This document shows, one piece after another, positions 39,054 through 48,105 of a DNA stretch of 64,000 bases (positions are counted from its first letter, which is position 1; every line of letters begins with the position of its first letter). Made by a program: the position numbers and the translations under genes. The stretch comes from Brachybacterium ginsengisoli (GTDB taxonomy: Bacteria > Actinomycetota > Actinomycetes > Actinomycetales > Dermabacteraceae): assembly GCF_002407065.1 (NCBI RefSeq), contig NZ_CP023564.1, positions 620,001-684,000 on the forward strand, read 5' to 3'. The notes under the pieces are model-generated. The model saw only the letters and a list, made by a program, of their open reading frames with translations. It was not told the DNA's origin and searched no databases.

Positions 39054-40711
39054 CGGGACACCCCCGCCGTCTGGAGCGCCGGTGCGTCGGCCCAGGCACC
39101 GCCGGGATCCACCCGCCGTGCCTGCTCGAAGAACTCCAGCTCATGGCGGCAGGCGAGCAGGAAGGCGCGGGCCGCCTCTGCCCGGACCTCGGGCGCGGCG
39201 GTATCGAGCTCCTGCTCCACCACGGCCAGCGCGCCGCGCACCCCCGCGACGAAATCCGGGTCGCGATAGGTCAGCAGCCAGGCCGCATAGGGGTGATCCG
39301 GCGCGACATCCGGCAGATCCGCCCCCACCTGGGCGTAGAGCCAGAAGCAGGGCAGCGCCGCGGCGGCGGCCACGACGCTCGGGGAACCGAGCGCGTGGGC
39401 GAGCAGGAAGTCGGTGTAGGCGCTGGTCACGGGGCCGACGGGAATGGTCGCCGCCTCGCTGCGACCGGCCGACCAGTCACGGTGCAGCTCCATCTCCACG
39501 GCCAGGCAGTTCCGGGAGGAGGCGGCCCAGAACTCGCGGGCCTCGGTGCGGGCGGAGGTCTCGGCGAGGGCGGCCAGTGCGCGGGAGTAGCGCACCAGGT
39601 AGTGCGCATCCTGCGCGAGGTAGAAGGAGAACTGCGCCTCGGGGAGGCAGCCGTCCACCAGTGCCCGCACGAACCCGGACTCGGAGATCTGCTGCGCCAG
39701 CGGCGCTCCCGCTGCCCACAGCGCCTCTGTCCAGGGGCCGACGGGCGCGACCGCCGCCGGGGTGGCGGGACCGTCGGCCGGTGCCACCAGCAGCTCCGGG
39801 ACCTCCCAGCGCTCCGCGACGGCGTCGGCCGGGAGCCAGGGCGCGGCGGAGCCCGCCGCGGAGAGCCGACGGGAGCGGTGGGAGTGGTCGACCGGGCCAT
39901 GCCCGCCGCCCACCTGCAGCGCCGCGCCATGGTCGACGGCCTCGTGCAGCCAGTCGGTCACCCAGGCCAGCGCCGCGGCGGGGGAGTGCCCACCGCCCAG
40001 GCGCGTGGCGAGAGCGGCGGCGAGGGAGCAGCCCGTGCCGTGGGTGCTGGTGGTGTCCACCCGGGTCGAGGGCACGCGGTGGCGGGAGCCGTCGGCGCCC
40101 ACCCAGGTGTTCGCGACCTCGCGGTCCTCGAGATGGCCCGTCTTCACGATCACGCTCACGCCGGTGCGCTCCGCCCACTGCGAGGCCTGATCGAGGGCTT
40201 CGCGCTCGGTGCGGGCGCGGGGCGCTCCGGTGAGCACCGCGAGCTCGTCGATGTTCGGGGTGACCACGGTGGCCAGGGCGCAGAAGCGGATCATCGCCCG
40301 CTCCGCCTCGGGCTCGAGCAGGCGGTCGCCGCTGCTGGCCACCATCACCGGGTCGACCACCAGCACGCGCGGCGGATGCTCCCGCACCCAGGTCTCGACC
40401 GTCTCGATGACCGCGGCGGTGCCGAGCATGCCGGTCTTGACGGCCTCGAGGGCGACGTCCTCCCCGACCGCCTCCAGCTGCGCGGTGAGGATGCTCGTGG
40501 GCGGGACATGGATGTCGCGCACGCCGTGCGTGTTCTGGGCGACCACTGCGGTGATCACGGCCATGCCGTACCCGCCGGCGGCGGTGATCGACTTGAGATC
40601 CGCGGCGGTGCCGGCGCCCCCGGTCGGATCGGTGCCGGCGATCGAGACCACTCGCGGCAGCGCCGGACGATCGAGGGCAGGCGGAAAGAGGGTGCAAGGA
40701 TCCGAGCTCAT
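39050..40711 (-). CDS. thiD: Bifunctional ThiD-TenA: HMP(-P) kinase fused to thiaminase II-like domain
   Basis: 553 residues. The N-terminal ThiD kinase (about 18-270) shows SIAGTDPTGGAGTAADLK, VVDPVMVASSGDRLL and STHGTGCSLAAALA. The C-terminal TenA domain (about 330-540) ends at normal length and keeps the active-site Cys455 in LPCFWLY, marking the TenA_C type that hydrolyses aminopyrimidine salvage compounds to HMP. The fusion would hand HMP directly to its kinase. The ATG at 40709-40711 is preceded by GAAGGGA, which lies within the closing stem of the TPP riboswitch. It leads a four-gene operon. Confidence 0.94.
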   Translation of the reverse strand: MSSDPCTLFPPALDRPALPRVVSIAGTDPTGGAGTAADLKSITAAGGYGMAVITAVVAQNTHGVRDIHVPPTSILTAQLEAVGEDVALEAVKTGMLGTAAVIETVETWVREHPPRVLVVDPVMVASSGDRLLEPEAERAMIRFCALATVVTPNIDELAVLTGAPRARTEREALDQASQWAERTGVSVIVKTGHLEDREVANTWVGADGSRHRVPSTRVDTTSTHGTGCSLAAALATRLGGGHSPAAALAWVTDWLHEAVDHGAALQVGGGHGPVDHSHRSRRLSAAGSAAPWLPADAVAERWEVPELLVAPADGPATPAAVAPVGPWTEALWAAGAPLAQQISESGFVRALVDGCLPEAQFSFYLAQDAHYLVRYSRALAALAETSARTEAREFWAASSRNCLAVEMELHRDWSAGRSEAATIPVGPVTSAYTDFLLAHALGSPSVVAAAAALPCFWLYAQVGADLPDVAPDHPYAAWLLTYRDPDFVAGVRGALAVVEQELDTAAPEVRAEAARAFLLACRHELEFFEQARRVDPGGAWADAPALQTAGVSR

Positions 40712-40713
40712 GC

Positions 40714-40792
40714 GGACATCCCTTCGCTAGTACGAACTAGATCAGGTTCCACGGGTGTGATCTCAGCGCCGACGGCGCACCCCGTGTCCACC
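40714..40792 (-). promoter_or_regulatory. TPP riboswitch (THI element)
   Basis: On the minus strand all conserved blocks are present: GGACACGGGGTGC, CGCTGAGATCACACCC, GTGGAACCTGATCTAG, and the closing AGCGAAGGGATGTCC. GGACA and TGTCC form stem P1. The Shine-Dalgarno sequence (GAAGGGA, 40719-40725) of thiD is part of the final conserved segment. Ligand binding should hide it, which suggests control at translation initiation. Confidence 0.95.
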
Positions 40793-40886
40793 GGCGAGTG
40801 TAGGTCAGGGGCCACGACGGCCGTCAGCGATGGTCACAGAGGGACATCGTGCGGAGGGATCCGGCTCCGGTGCGTCATCGCGGTGC

Positions 40887-40892
40887 TACGGT
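40887..40892 (+). promoter_or_regulatory. -10 element of the alpha/beta hydrolase gene
   Basis: TACGGT lies 37 bases before the ATG, giving a leader of about 30 bases that includes GAAGAGG at 40914-40920. Confidence 0.35.
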
Positions 40893-40929
40893 GCAGCGAT
40901 TCAGACGGATCCGGAAGAGGTGCTGAGCG

Positions 40930-41682
40930 ATGGCCGAAGCAGTCCGATTCCCGAGCTCCCGAGGCCCGGAGCTCGCGGGCGTGCTGGAGACGCCTGAGGG
41001 CGAGGCCCGCGGCTGGGGCCTGGTGATCCACGGATTCACCCTCGGCAAGGACTCACCGGCGGCCTTCCGGATCGCGCGCGGTCTCGCGGCCGAGGGCATC
41101 GGCATGCTGCGCTACGACTGCCTGGGCCTCGGCGACTCGGACGGCGAGTGGGGAGACGGGTCCTTCACCGTGAAGGTCGACGACACCGTGCGCGCCGCAC
41201 AGTTCCTCGCCGATCGCGGCACCCCGCCGGAGCTCCTGATCGGCCACTCCTGGGGCGGCGCGGCCGCCATCGTCGCCGCCCAGCAGCTGCCGAGCGTGCG
41301 CGCCGTGGTCACCATCGGCGCCCCCTCGGACCCGGCGGGCGTGGAGCGGCACTACGACTCCGTGGCGGACCGCGTGGTGGAGGAGGGCACGGCCCCGTGG
41401 CTGATCGGCGGCCGGAAGCTGACCCTGAAGCGGGACTTCGTGGAGGACGTGCGCGGGTCGGAGCTGATCACGCAGGTGCGCACCCTGGATCGTCCGCTGC
41501 TGGTCATGCACTCGCCGACCGACGCCACCGTCGACGTCGACAACGCCAGCGCGATCTTCCGCGCCGCGGAGCACCCGCGCAGCTTCATCTCGCTGGAGGG
41601 CTCCGACCACTTCCTCACCGCGGAGGGCCAGGCCGAGCGCGCCGCCCGGATCATCAGCGCCTGGGCCGATCCGTACCTGTAG
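40930..41682 (+). CDS. Alpha/beta hydrolase (serine hydrolase)
   Basis: 250 residues. Nucleophile elbow GHSWGG with Ser107, acid Asp198 (SPTDATVD) and His227 (SDHFL) form a complete triad. LRYDCLGLGDSDGEW is typical of the family that includes osmotically induced and peptidase S9-like esterases. GAAGAGG precedes the ATG with nine-base spacing. It lies upstream of sbcD with its own promoter; no functional link is apparent. Substrate unknown. Confidence 0.87.
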   Translation: MAEAVRFPSSRGPELAGVLETPEGEARGWGLVIHGFTLGKDSPAAFRIARGLAAEGIGMLRYDCLGLGDSDGEWGDGSFTVKVDDTVRAAQFLADRGTPPELLIGHSWGGAAAIVAAQQLPSVRAVVTIGAPSDPAGVERHYDSVADRVVEEGTAPWLIGGRKLTLKRDFVEDVRGSELITQVRTLDRPLLVMHSPTDATVDVDNASAIFRAAEHPRSFISLEGSDHFLTAEGQAERAARIISAWADPYL

Positions 41683-41729
41683 GCGTCCACACCGAGGCGT
41701 CGGATCCTTCGCGTGTGGGCTCCCGCTCG

Positions 41730-41735
41730 TAGGCT
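41730..41735 (+). promoter_or_regulatory. -10 element for a leaderless sbcD transcript
   Basis: TAGGCT is followed by CGGGGC and then the sbcD ATG at 41742, the leaderless spacing. No usable Shine-Dalgarno sequence is present at normal distance. Confidence 0.5.
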
Positions 41736-41741
41736 CGGGGC

Positions 41742-42905
41742 ATGAAGATCCTGCACACCTCGGACTGGCACCTGGGCCGCACCCTGCACAAGGTGGACCT
41801 GCACGAGCACCAGGCCGCCTTCCTCGACTGGCTGGTCGAGCTGGTCCAGGCGGAGCAGGTCGACGTGGTCGTGGTGCCCGGCGATGTCTACGACCGCGCG
41901 GTGCCCGCCGTGAGCAGCGTGTCCCTGCTGGACCGGGCGCTGGCCCGCCTCGCGGACACCGGCGCCACCGTCGTGCTCACCTCCGGCAACCATGACTCCC
42001 CGGAGCGTCTCGGCTTCGGGCGCTCGCTGATGCGGGCCGGCATCCACCTGCTCACCGACGTGCCGGGGATCGAACATCCCGTCATCGTCGAGGACGAGCA
42101 CGGAGAGGTGCTCTTCTTCGGCCTGCCCTACCTCGAGCCGGACCGTGCGCGCACCGAGCTGGTCGCCGAGGGCGAGCCGCCGCTGGCCCGCAGCCACGAG
42201 GCCGTCACCCGTGCCGCCCTGGACCGCGTGCGCGAGCGCGCCGCCGCGCATCCCGGCGCCCGCACCGTCGTGCTCGCCCACACCTTCGTCAGCGGAGGCG
42301 AGGCGAGCGACTCCGAGCGCGACCTCGCCGTCGGCGGCGTCGACTCCGTGCCCGCCGGGGTGCTCGGCGGCATCGACTACCTGGCCCTCGGCCACCTGCA
42401 CGGCTGCCAGGACCTCTCGCGCACGGTCGGCGCACCCGCCTGGTACTCCGGCTCCCCGCTGGCCTTCTCCTTCTCCGAGCGGAACCACCGCAAGTCCGTG
42501 CTGATGGTGGAGCTCGGCGCACCCGGCACCACGGCCGAGGTGCGCCGCCTCGAGACCCCCGTGCCGCGTCCTCTCACCGAGCTGCGCGGCACCCTCGAGG
42601 AGATCCTCGCCCGCCGCGACGAGCACGGCGGGGACTGGATCAAGGCCGTCGTCACCGACCCGGCCCGTCCTGCCCACCTGCAGGAGCAGCTGCGTGAGGC
42701 GTTCCCCCACCTGCTCCTGACCGAGTACGCGCCCGAGGGCCGCGAGGCCCGGGACGCCACCCCCGTGGTGCGGCGCGAGCAGAACCCGCTGGAGGTGATG
42801 GACGACTTCCTCGCCCACGTCACCGGAGCGGCACCCACCCCTGCCGAGCACGACGTCTTGGACCGCGCCTACACCGCGGTGCGCCGCCAGCAGGAGGCCT
42901 CGTGA
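41742..42905 (+). CDS. sbcD: SbcD nuclease subunit (Mre11 type)
   Basis: 387 residues. Metallophosphoesterase motifs are in order: ILHTSDWHLGRTL, VVPGDVYDRAVP, TSGNHDSPERLGF, LAHTFVSGG and LGHLHG, plus the SbcD C-terminal domain. With SbcC it forms a complex that cleaves DNA hairpins and processes double-strand breaks, relevant here because the window carries several long palindromes. The stop overlaps the sbcC GTG (GTGA). Confidence 0.96.
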   Translation: MKILHTSDWHLGRTLHKVDLHEHQAAFLDWLVELVQAEQVDVVVVPGDVYDRAVPAVSSVSLLDRALARLADTGATVVLTSGNHDSPERLGFGRSLMRAGIHLLTDVPGIEHPVIVEDEHGEVLFFGLPYLEPDRARTELVAEGEPPLARSHEAVTRAALDRVRERAAAHPGARTVVLAHTFVSGGEASDSERDLAVGGVDSVPAGVLGGIDYLALGHLHGCQDLSRTVGAPAWYSGSPLAFSFSERNHRKSVLMVELGAPGTTAEVRRLETPVPRPLTELRGTLEEILARRDEHGGDWIKAVVTDPARPAHLQEQLREAFPHLLLTEYAPEGREARDATPVVRREQNPLEVMDDFLAHVTGAAPTPAEHDVLDRAYTAVRRQQEAS

Positions 42906-45900
42906 AGCTCCACCACCTGCGCCTGACCGGCATCGGCCCGTTCGCCGGAACCGTCGAGATCGACCTCGCCGCCCTCGGCGCCAGCGGCATGTTCCTGCTC
43001 GAGGGCCCCACCGGCTCCGGCAAGTCCACGATCCTCGACGCGATCGTCTTCGCCCTCTACGGGCAGGTCGCCGGCAGCGCGAGCAGCGGCGACCGGATCC
43101 GCTCGCAGTTCGCGCCGCCCACCGAGGCGAGCGTGGTGGACCTGGTGTTCGAGACCGCCTCGGGGATCTTCCGGGTGCGACGCCAGCCCGAGTTCCAGCG
43201 ACCCAAGATGCGCGGCACCGGCACCACCAAGGAGCAGGCCAGGGCCGTGCTGTGGCGGATCGGCTCGCCGCAGCTGATCGCCGACGTCATCGCCGACACC
43301 GCCGGCGGGGGCGGCGGCGTCGAGGCGATCGCGTCCCGCATCGACGAGGTGGGTCGCGAGATCCAGCTCGCCGTCGGGCTGAGCCGCGAACAGTTCACGC
43401 AGACGGTGCTGCTGCCGCAGAACGAGTTCGCCCGCTTCCTCCGGGCCGGCACGGGGGAGCGCCAGGCCGTGCTGCAGCGCGTCTTCGGCACCGAGACCTA
43501 CGCGCGCGTCGAGAAGCAGCTCGAGGAGATGCGCAAGCAGGCCCGGCGTGAGGTCGACGCCGCCCAGCAGACCCTCGGCACGGCCCTCGCCCGCTTCACC
43601 GAGGCGGCCGCACTCGAGGACGAGCAGGTGAGCCTGCTCGAGGAGCACGCCGCCGCGCTGCGCCTGGAGCCCCTGGCCGCGCTCGCCGAGGAGCATCTCG
43701 TCGCGGTCACCTCCCGGGCCGACGGGGCGGCGGCCGCCGCCGAGCGGGCCGGGGCCGCCGAGCAGACCGCCCGCACCGCCGCCGAGGACGCCCAGACCGC
43801 GCGCCGACGCATCGACCGCCGGCGCGAGCTCGACACCCTCTCCGCACGGCTCACGACGGAGAAGCCCGCCGTCGAGGCCGCGCGCAGCCGCCTGCAGCAG
43901 GACGAGACCGCCCGCCCCGTCGTCGAGGTGCTGCGCCGCCGGGACACCGCCTCCGCCCGGGCCGCGACCGCCGTCGAGGCGCTCGCCCAGCTCGCCACCG
44001 CCACCCGGCCGAAGCACGGCGAGGTGGTGGACCTGCTCGAGGGGGAGGACCCCGCGTCGCAGCTGGTCGCCGAGGCCGACGAGGAGACCGCCGCCGCGGG
44101 TGCTCTGAAGGAGCTCGTCGAGCTCGAGACCGCCCTGCCCGCACGGGAGCAGCAGCTCGCGGCTCGACGTGAGCAGCTCGTCGCCTCGACCACGGCCGGC
44201 GCAGCGCTCACGGAGCAGCTCGAGAAGCGGCCCGCCCAGCGCGCCGAGCAGGTCGCCGCCCGCGATGCCGCGCGTGAGGGCGCCCGCGCCCTCGGCGATG
44301 CCCGCCTCGCCCTGCGCGCCGCCGAGGAGCGCCAGCAGGCCACGACCGCCGCCGACGCCCAGCAGAAGCAGGTCGGGGCCGCCCGCGAGAAGGCCGCCGC
44401 CGCGCTCCGCATCGCCCAGGAGCGGGCCGCGACGGAGACCGATCTGCGCAGCCGCCGCTTCGCCGGCATCGCCGCGGAGCTCGCCGTGGACCTCGCCGAC
44501 GGGGACGCGTGCCCCGTCTGCGGCGCGCTCGAGCATCCCCGCCCCGCCGGCGCCGCCGAGGACGCCGTCACCCCCGAGCAGGTCGGGGCCGCCGAGACCG
44601 CCCGACGCGCCGCCGAGGCCGAGCACTCCCGCGCCGAGCAGGCCCGGGCCCTGGCCGCCCAGCAGCTCGACCGGCTCCGCGAGGCCGCCGGCGAGCTCAC
44701 CGCCGAGACCGCGAAGGCCGCCGTCGACGCCGCGACCGCCCAGGTCACCGCCGCCCGGCGAGCCGAGGAGACGGCGACCCGGCTCGAGACCGCTCTGACC
44801 GCCTTCGACACGGAGACCGAGACCCTCACCCGTCGGCGGCAGGAGGACGCGCTCGCCCTCGAGCGCGAGCGGACCGCGCTCACCGCCGCCGCGGACGCCC
44901 TCGAGACCGACCGCACCCGGATCACCGAGGCCCGCGGGGAGGACGACTCGATCGCCGCACGTCGCCGGGCCCACCTCTCCCGCGCGCGGGCCGCGAGCGC
45001 GCTGCGGGAGTCGCTGCGGGCCCGGGCCGAGGCGGAGCAGCGGGCGGCCGAGCTCGCCGAGGACGCCCACCGCTCGCTCGCCGCGAGCGGGCTCGCCACT
45101 GCCGAGGCCGCGCAGGCCGCCGTGCTCCCCGCCGAGGAGCGCATCCGCCTGCAGAAGCAGGTCCAGACCCGCGCCGTCGAGGAGTCCCGTCTCGCCGACG
45201 GCCTGGCCGAGGAGGGCATCGCCGACGCCCTCGCGAGCGACGAGGCCCGCGAACAGGCGGAGGCCGCCCGGACCGCCGCCGCGGAGAGGCTCGCCGCCGC
45301 GCAGACCGCTTCCCGCGAGGCCGCCGGGGTCGCCGCCCGCCACCGTGGCATCGCCGAACGGGCCGCCGCCGCCCGCGCCGCGCTGGCCACCGCATCGGCC
45401 CAGGTGCGCACCGTCAGCGAGGACGCCGGCATCACCGTGCGCGTCGCCGACCTCGCCACCGGCCGCTCGAGCGACGGGGAGCGCGTGCAGCTCTCCACCT
45501 ATGTGCTCATGTGGCGGCTCGACGCCGTCATCGAGGCCGCCAACCAGCGCCTGGCCCTGTTCTCCGGCTCGGACCTCGAGCTGCTGCGCGACCGGGGCGC
45601 CCGCGGCGCACGGAAGACCGGCCTGGACCTGCTGGTCCTGGACCGCCGCACCGATCAGGCGCGCGTGCCCGAGACCCTCTCCGGCGGCGAGACCTTCTTC
45701 GTCTCGCTCGCGCTCGCGCTGGGCCTGGCGGACATCGTCATGGGAGAGGCCGGGGGAGTGCAGATGGAGACCCTCTTCATCGACGAGGGCTTCGGGAGCC
45801 TGGATCCTGAGACCCTCGAGACCGTGGTGCGGGAGATCGGGCGCCTCGCCGAGAGCGGCCGCACGATCGGCATCGTCAGCCACGTGGGCGACATGAAGGC

Positions 45901-45970
45901 CCAGATCGCCGAGCAGATCCATGTGCGGCGCGGCGCGGACTCCCGCTCGACGCTCAACGTCACCGCCTGA
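42902..45970 (+). CDS. sbcC: SbcC ATPase subunit (Rad50/SMC type)
   Basis: 1022 residues. The N-terminal ATPase half has Walker A (GPTGSGKSTILDAIVFALYG), and a Q-loop region reads QTVLLPQNEFARFL. A long Ala/Glu/Arg-rich coiled coil follows, with the zinc hook CPVC at 537-540 in its middle. The C-terminal half has the signature TLSGGETFFVSLALALGL and Walker B FIDEGFGSLD. It is a complete gene with a GTG start, coupled to sbcD. The Ala-rich coiled coil fits the base composition of the genome. Confidence 0.95.
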   Translation: MKLHHLRLTGIGPFAGTVEIDLAALGASGMFLLEGPTGSGKSTILDAIVFALYGQVAGSASSGDRIRSQFAPPTEASVVDLVFETASGIFRVRRQPEFQRPKMRGTGTTKEQARAVLWRIGSPQLIADVIADTAGGGGGVEAIASRIDEVGREIQLAVGLSREQFTQTVLLPQNEFARFLRAGTGERQAVLQRVFGTETYARVEKQLEEMRKQARREVDAAQQTLGTALARFTEAAALEDEQVSLLEEHAAALRLEPLAALAEEHLVAVTSRADGAAAAAERAGAAEQTARTAAEDAQTARRRIDRRRELDTLSARLTTEKPAVEAARSRLQQDETARPVVEVLRRRDTASARAATAVEALAQLATATRPKHGEVVDLLEGEDPASQLVAEADEETAAAGALKELVELETALPAREQQLAARREQLVASTTAGAALTEQLEKRPAQRAEQVAARDAAREGARALGDARLALRAAEERQQATTAADAQQKQVGAAREKAAAALRIAQERAATETDLRSRRFAGIAAELAVDLADGDACPVCGALEHPRPAGAAEDAVTPEQVGAAETARRAAEAEHSRAEQARALAAQQLDRLREAAGELTAETAKAAVDAATAQVTAARRAEETATRLETALTAFDTETETLTRRRQEDALALERERTALTAAADALETDRTRITEARGEDDSIAARRRAHLSRARAASALRESLRARAEAEQRAAELAEDAHRSLAASGLATAEAAQAAVLPAEERIRLQKQVQTRAVEESRLADGLAEEGIADALASDEAREQAEAARTAAAERLAAAQTASREAAGVAARHRGIAERAAAARAALATASAQVRTVSEDAGITVRVADLATGRSSDGERVQLSTYVLMWRLDAVIEAANQRLALFSGSDLELLRDRGARGARKTGLDLLVLDRRTDQARVPETLSGGETFFVSLALALGLADIVMGEAGGVQMETLFIDEGFGSLDPETLETVVREIGRLAESGRTIGIVSHVGDMKAQIAEQIHVRRGADSRSTLNVTA

Positions 45971-46060
45971 GGAGACCGAGGCTCTCCTCGACGCCCGGGT
46001 CCGCTCGACCCCGCGGGCGGTGACGCTGGCGGAATCCCCGCGCCCGAAGTAGGTCACACA

Positions 46061-46077
46061 TGGGTCCGCCGGACCCA
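46061..46077 (+). terminator. Hairpin after sbcC
   Basis: TGGGTCC-GCC-GGACCCA is a perfect seven-base stem about 90 bases past the sbcC stop and 55 bases before the fabH ATG. It could end sbcC transcription or lie in the fabH promoter. Confidence 0.45.
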
Positions 46078-46132
46078 CGAGCGGCGCCCGCGGATCTACC
46101 ATCGTTGCGACCCCCCGACGGCAGGAGCCCTC

Positions 46133-47113
46133 ATGACCGCGACACCCCGCCCCTTCGCCCTCCCGGCCCCCGTGGCCGGTTCGCGGATCGTCGGAACCGG
46201 CCACTACCGCCCCGAGCGAGTGATGACCAACAAGGACCTCGAGCAGCTGGTCGAGACCAGCGACGAGTGGATCCGCCAGCGCACCGGCATCGAGGAGCGC
46301 CACATCGCGGCCGACGACCAGGACGTCGCCGACCTCGCCGCCGTCGCCGGCCGGGCCGCGATCGCCGACGCCGGGCTCGACCCCTCCGAGATCACCCAGG
46401 TGATCGTCGCGACCTGCTCCAACTACGAGCGCTCCCCGAGCGCCGCCGGCCGCGTCGCCCAGCTGCTGGGCCTCTCCGCCCCGGCGGCCTTCGACGTCGG
46501 CGCCGCCTGCTCCGGCTTCGAGCACGCCCTCGCCGTGGCGGACATGTCCCTGCGCGCCGGCGCCTCCACGGCGACCCTGGTGATCGGCGCGGAGAAGCTC
46601 TCCGCGGTCACCGACTACTCCGACCGGACCACCTGCATCCTCACCGCCGACGGCGCCGGGGCCATGGTCCTCGTGCCGAGCGAGGAGGCCACCATCTCCC
46701 CGGTGGTCTGGGGCACCGTCCCCGAGCTCGCCGACGCCGTGACCATCGGCGGCGAGGGCCCGGCCTTCTCGCAGCAGGGCCGTCAGGTGCTCGGCTGGGC
46801 GCTGCGCGAGGCGCCGAAGCTGTCCCGGCAGATCGTCGAGGCCGCGGGCCTGACCATGGAGGACATCGACGTGTTCGTGCCCCACCAGGCGAACCTGCGC
46901 ATGATCGAACCGCTCGCCGCCTCGCTCGGGCTGCGCGAGGACGCGATCGTCGCCGACGACATCATCACCTCCGGCAACACCTCCGCCGCGACCATCCCGC
47001 TGGCCATCTCCCGGATGCGTGAGGCCGGCCAGATCCCCTCTGGGGCGACCGCGCTGCTGGTCGGCTTCGGCGGCGGCTTCTCCTGGGCCGGTCAGGTGGT
47101 GCGCCTGCCCTGA
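46133..47113 (+). CDS. fabH: Beta-ketoacyl-ACP synthase III (FabH-like)
   Basis: 326 residues. The catalytic triad of FabH is complete: Cys126 (GAACSGFEHAL), His251 (VPHQANLRM) and Asn282 (SGNTSAATIP). Start motifs GTGHYRPERVMTNKDLE and DEWIRQRTGIEERH are standard. The enzyme condenses an acyl-CoA starter with malonyl-ACP to begin fatty acid synthesis; in actinobacteria branched starters are used. It stands alone, not in a fab operon, so it may be an additional copy serving a special lipid. CAGGAG precedes the ATG. Confidence 0.92.
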   Translation: MTATPRPFALPAPVAGSRIVGTGHYRPERVMTNKDLEQLVETSDEWIRQRTGIEERHIAADDQDVADLAAVAGRAAIADAGLDPSEITQVIVATCSNYERSPSAAGRVAQLLGLSAPAAFDVGAACSGFEHALAVADMSLRAGASTATLVIGAEKLSAVTDYSDRTTCILTADGAGAMVLVPSEEATISPVVWGTVPELADAVTIGGEGPAFSQQGRQVLGWALREAPKLSRQIVEAAGLTMEDIDVFVPHQANLRMIEPLAASLGLREDAIVADDIITSGNTSAATIPLAISRMREAGQIPSGATALLVGFGGGFSWAGQVVRLP

Positions 47114-47153
47114 GCGGCAGCGCTCGAGGTCGGCGGACTCCCGATCGCCGTGC

Positions 47154-47828
47154 TCAGAACCAGCGCCGCAGGAGATCCTCGACCGGGTCCGCGTCCGTCG
47201 CGGAGCCGGGTGGGCCGTCCCGGTGACGGTCCTCCCGAGCGAACAGCGGCACCCGCCAGCGGGTCAGCACCGGAGCGAGCAGCGCTCCGAGCGCGGCTCC
47301 GGCGGTGTTGGCCAGCAGGTCCTCGATGTCCGCGATCCGCACCCCGCACGGGTAGAGGCCGAAGGCGCCCGTGTACTGGGTGATCTCGATCAGGGCCGAG
47401 AGCAGCATCGACATCGCGACGGCAGTCGTGGTCTCGAGCCGGAACACCCCGCGCAGGATCAGGCCCAGCGGCAGGAACAGGGCCATGTTCAGCAGGATCT
47501 GCAGCACCGTGAAGCTGGTGGCGAGCTCCAGCAGGCCGGCCCCGCCGCGCTGCATCGCCAGCACCTCGGCCAGGGTGTGGAACGGGTCCAGGCGCACAGC
47601 GCCTCCCGAGCGGCTGCGGCAGGTCACGGCCACGTCATAGGCCGGAGCGACCGTCAGGCCCGCGAGCGACATCGTGTACAGGCAGATCGCCGCGACGGCC
47701 ACCAGACGCGAGGGGCGCACCCGACCGAAGCGACGCCGCTGCAGCTGCATCGCGGGCAGCAGGATCAGGGCGAACACGCCGAGACCCCCGGCGACGCCCA
47801 CCACGACCAGCTGCAGCAACTCGCTCAC
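47154..47828 (-). CDS. VanZ-like membrane protein
   Basis: 224 residues with about five membrane spans. The VanZ-like pattern appears in LDPFHTLAEVL, LQILLNMALFLPLGLIL and ALIEITQYTGAFGL, ending with DIEDLLANTAGAALGALL. The family includes the teicoplanin-resistance protein, but most members have no known role. The start is GTG at 47826-47828; a TACGGT -10 lies six bases upstream and no ribosome site is seen. It converges on fabH with 40 bases between. Confidence 0.85.
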   Translation of the reverse strand: MSELLQLVVVGVAGGLGVFALILLPAMQLQRRRFGRVRPSRLVAVAAICLYTMSLAGLTVAPAYDVAVTCRSRSGGAVRLDPFHTLAEVLAMQRGGAGLLELATSFTVLQILLNMALFLPLGLILRGVFRLETTTAVAMSMLLSALIEITQYTGAFGLYPCGVRIADIEDLLANTAGAALGALLAPVLTRWRVPLFAREDRHRDGPPGSATDADPVEDLLRRWF

Positions 47829-47834
47829 CCCGGC

Positions 47835-47840
47835 ACCGTA
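47835..47840 (-). promoter_or_regulatory. -10 element for a leaderless VanZ-like transcript
   Basis: TACGGT on the minus strand, six bases (GCCGGG), then the GTG start at 47828. Confidence 0.45.
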
Positions 47841-47946
47841 CGGTCCCGGGCCGGGCGGGACCAGTGCTCCGCCCCGTCGTCGAGGCGACCCTCACCCGGT
47901 CTCGTCCCGCGACCATCGTCGGGCGATCGCGAGAGCGCTGTCCCGA

Positions 47947-47976
47947 TAGGATGGACGCGGCCCCGCTCGCGGGGCC
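47947..47976 (+). promoter_or_regulatory. Candidate -10 and leader hairpin upstream of the DUF456 operon
   Basis: TAGGAT (47947-47952) is a typical actinobacterial -10. It is followed by a GC hairpin (GGCCCCG / CGGGGCC, 47959-47976). The hairpin would sit at the 5' end of a leader of about 145 bases before the GTG at 48106. No clear -35. Confidence 0.35.
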
Positions 47977-48105
47977 GTCATCGCTCCCGCACCCCCGCGC
48001 CCCGCACCGTCGCCGTCGTGCCGCGTAGTGTCGTGTCGTCGTGAACGCTCACATCCCTCGGCCCCGCACCGGCCGCCGCCCGCTCCCGCGCCTCCCGGAG
48101 GACCC

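Noticed and set aside
42869-46885. Antisense ORF of 1338 codons opposite sbcC and fabH
   Set aside because: Low-complexity Gly/Leu/Val/Arg translation that mirrors the third-position GC bias of sbcC; the plus strand has full SbcC and FabH motifs.
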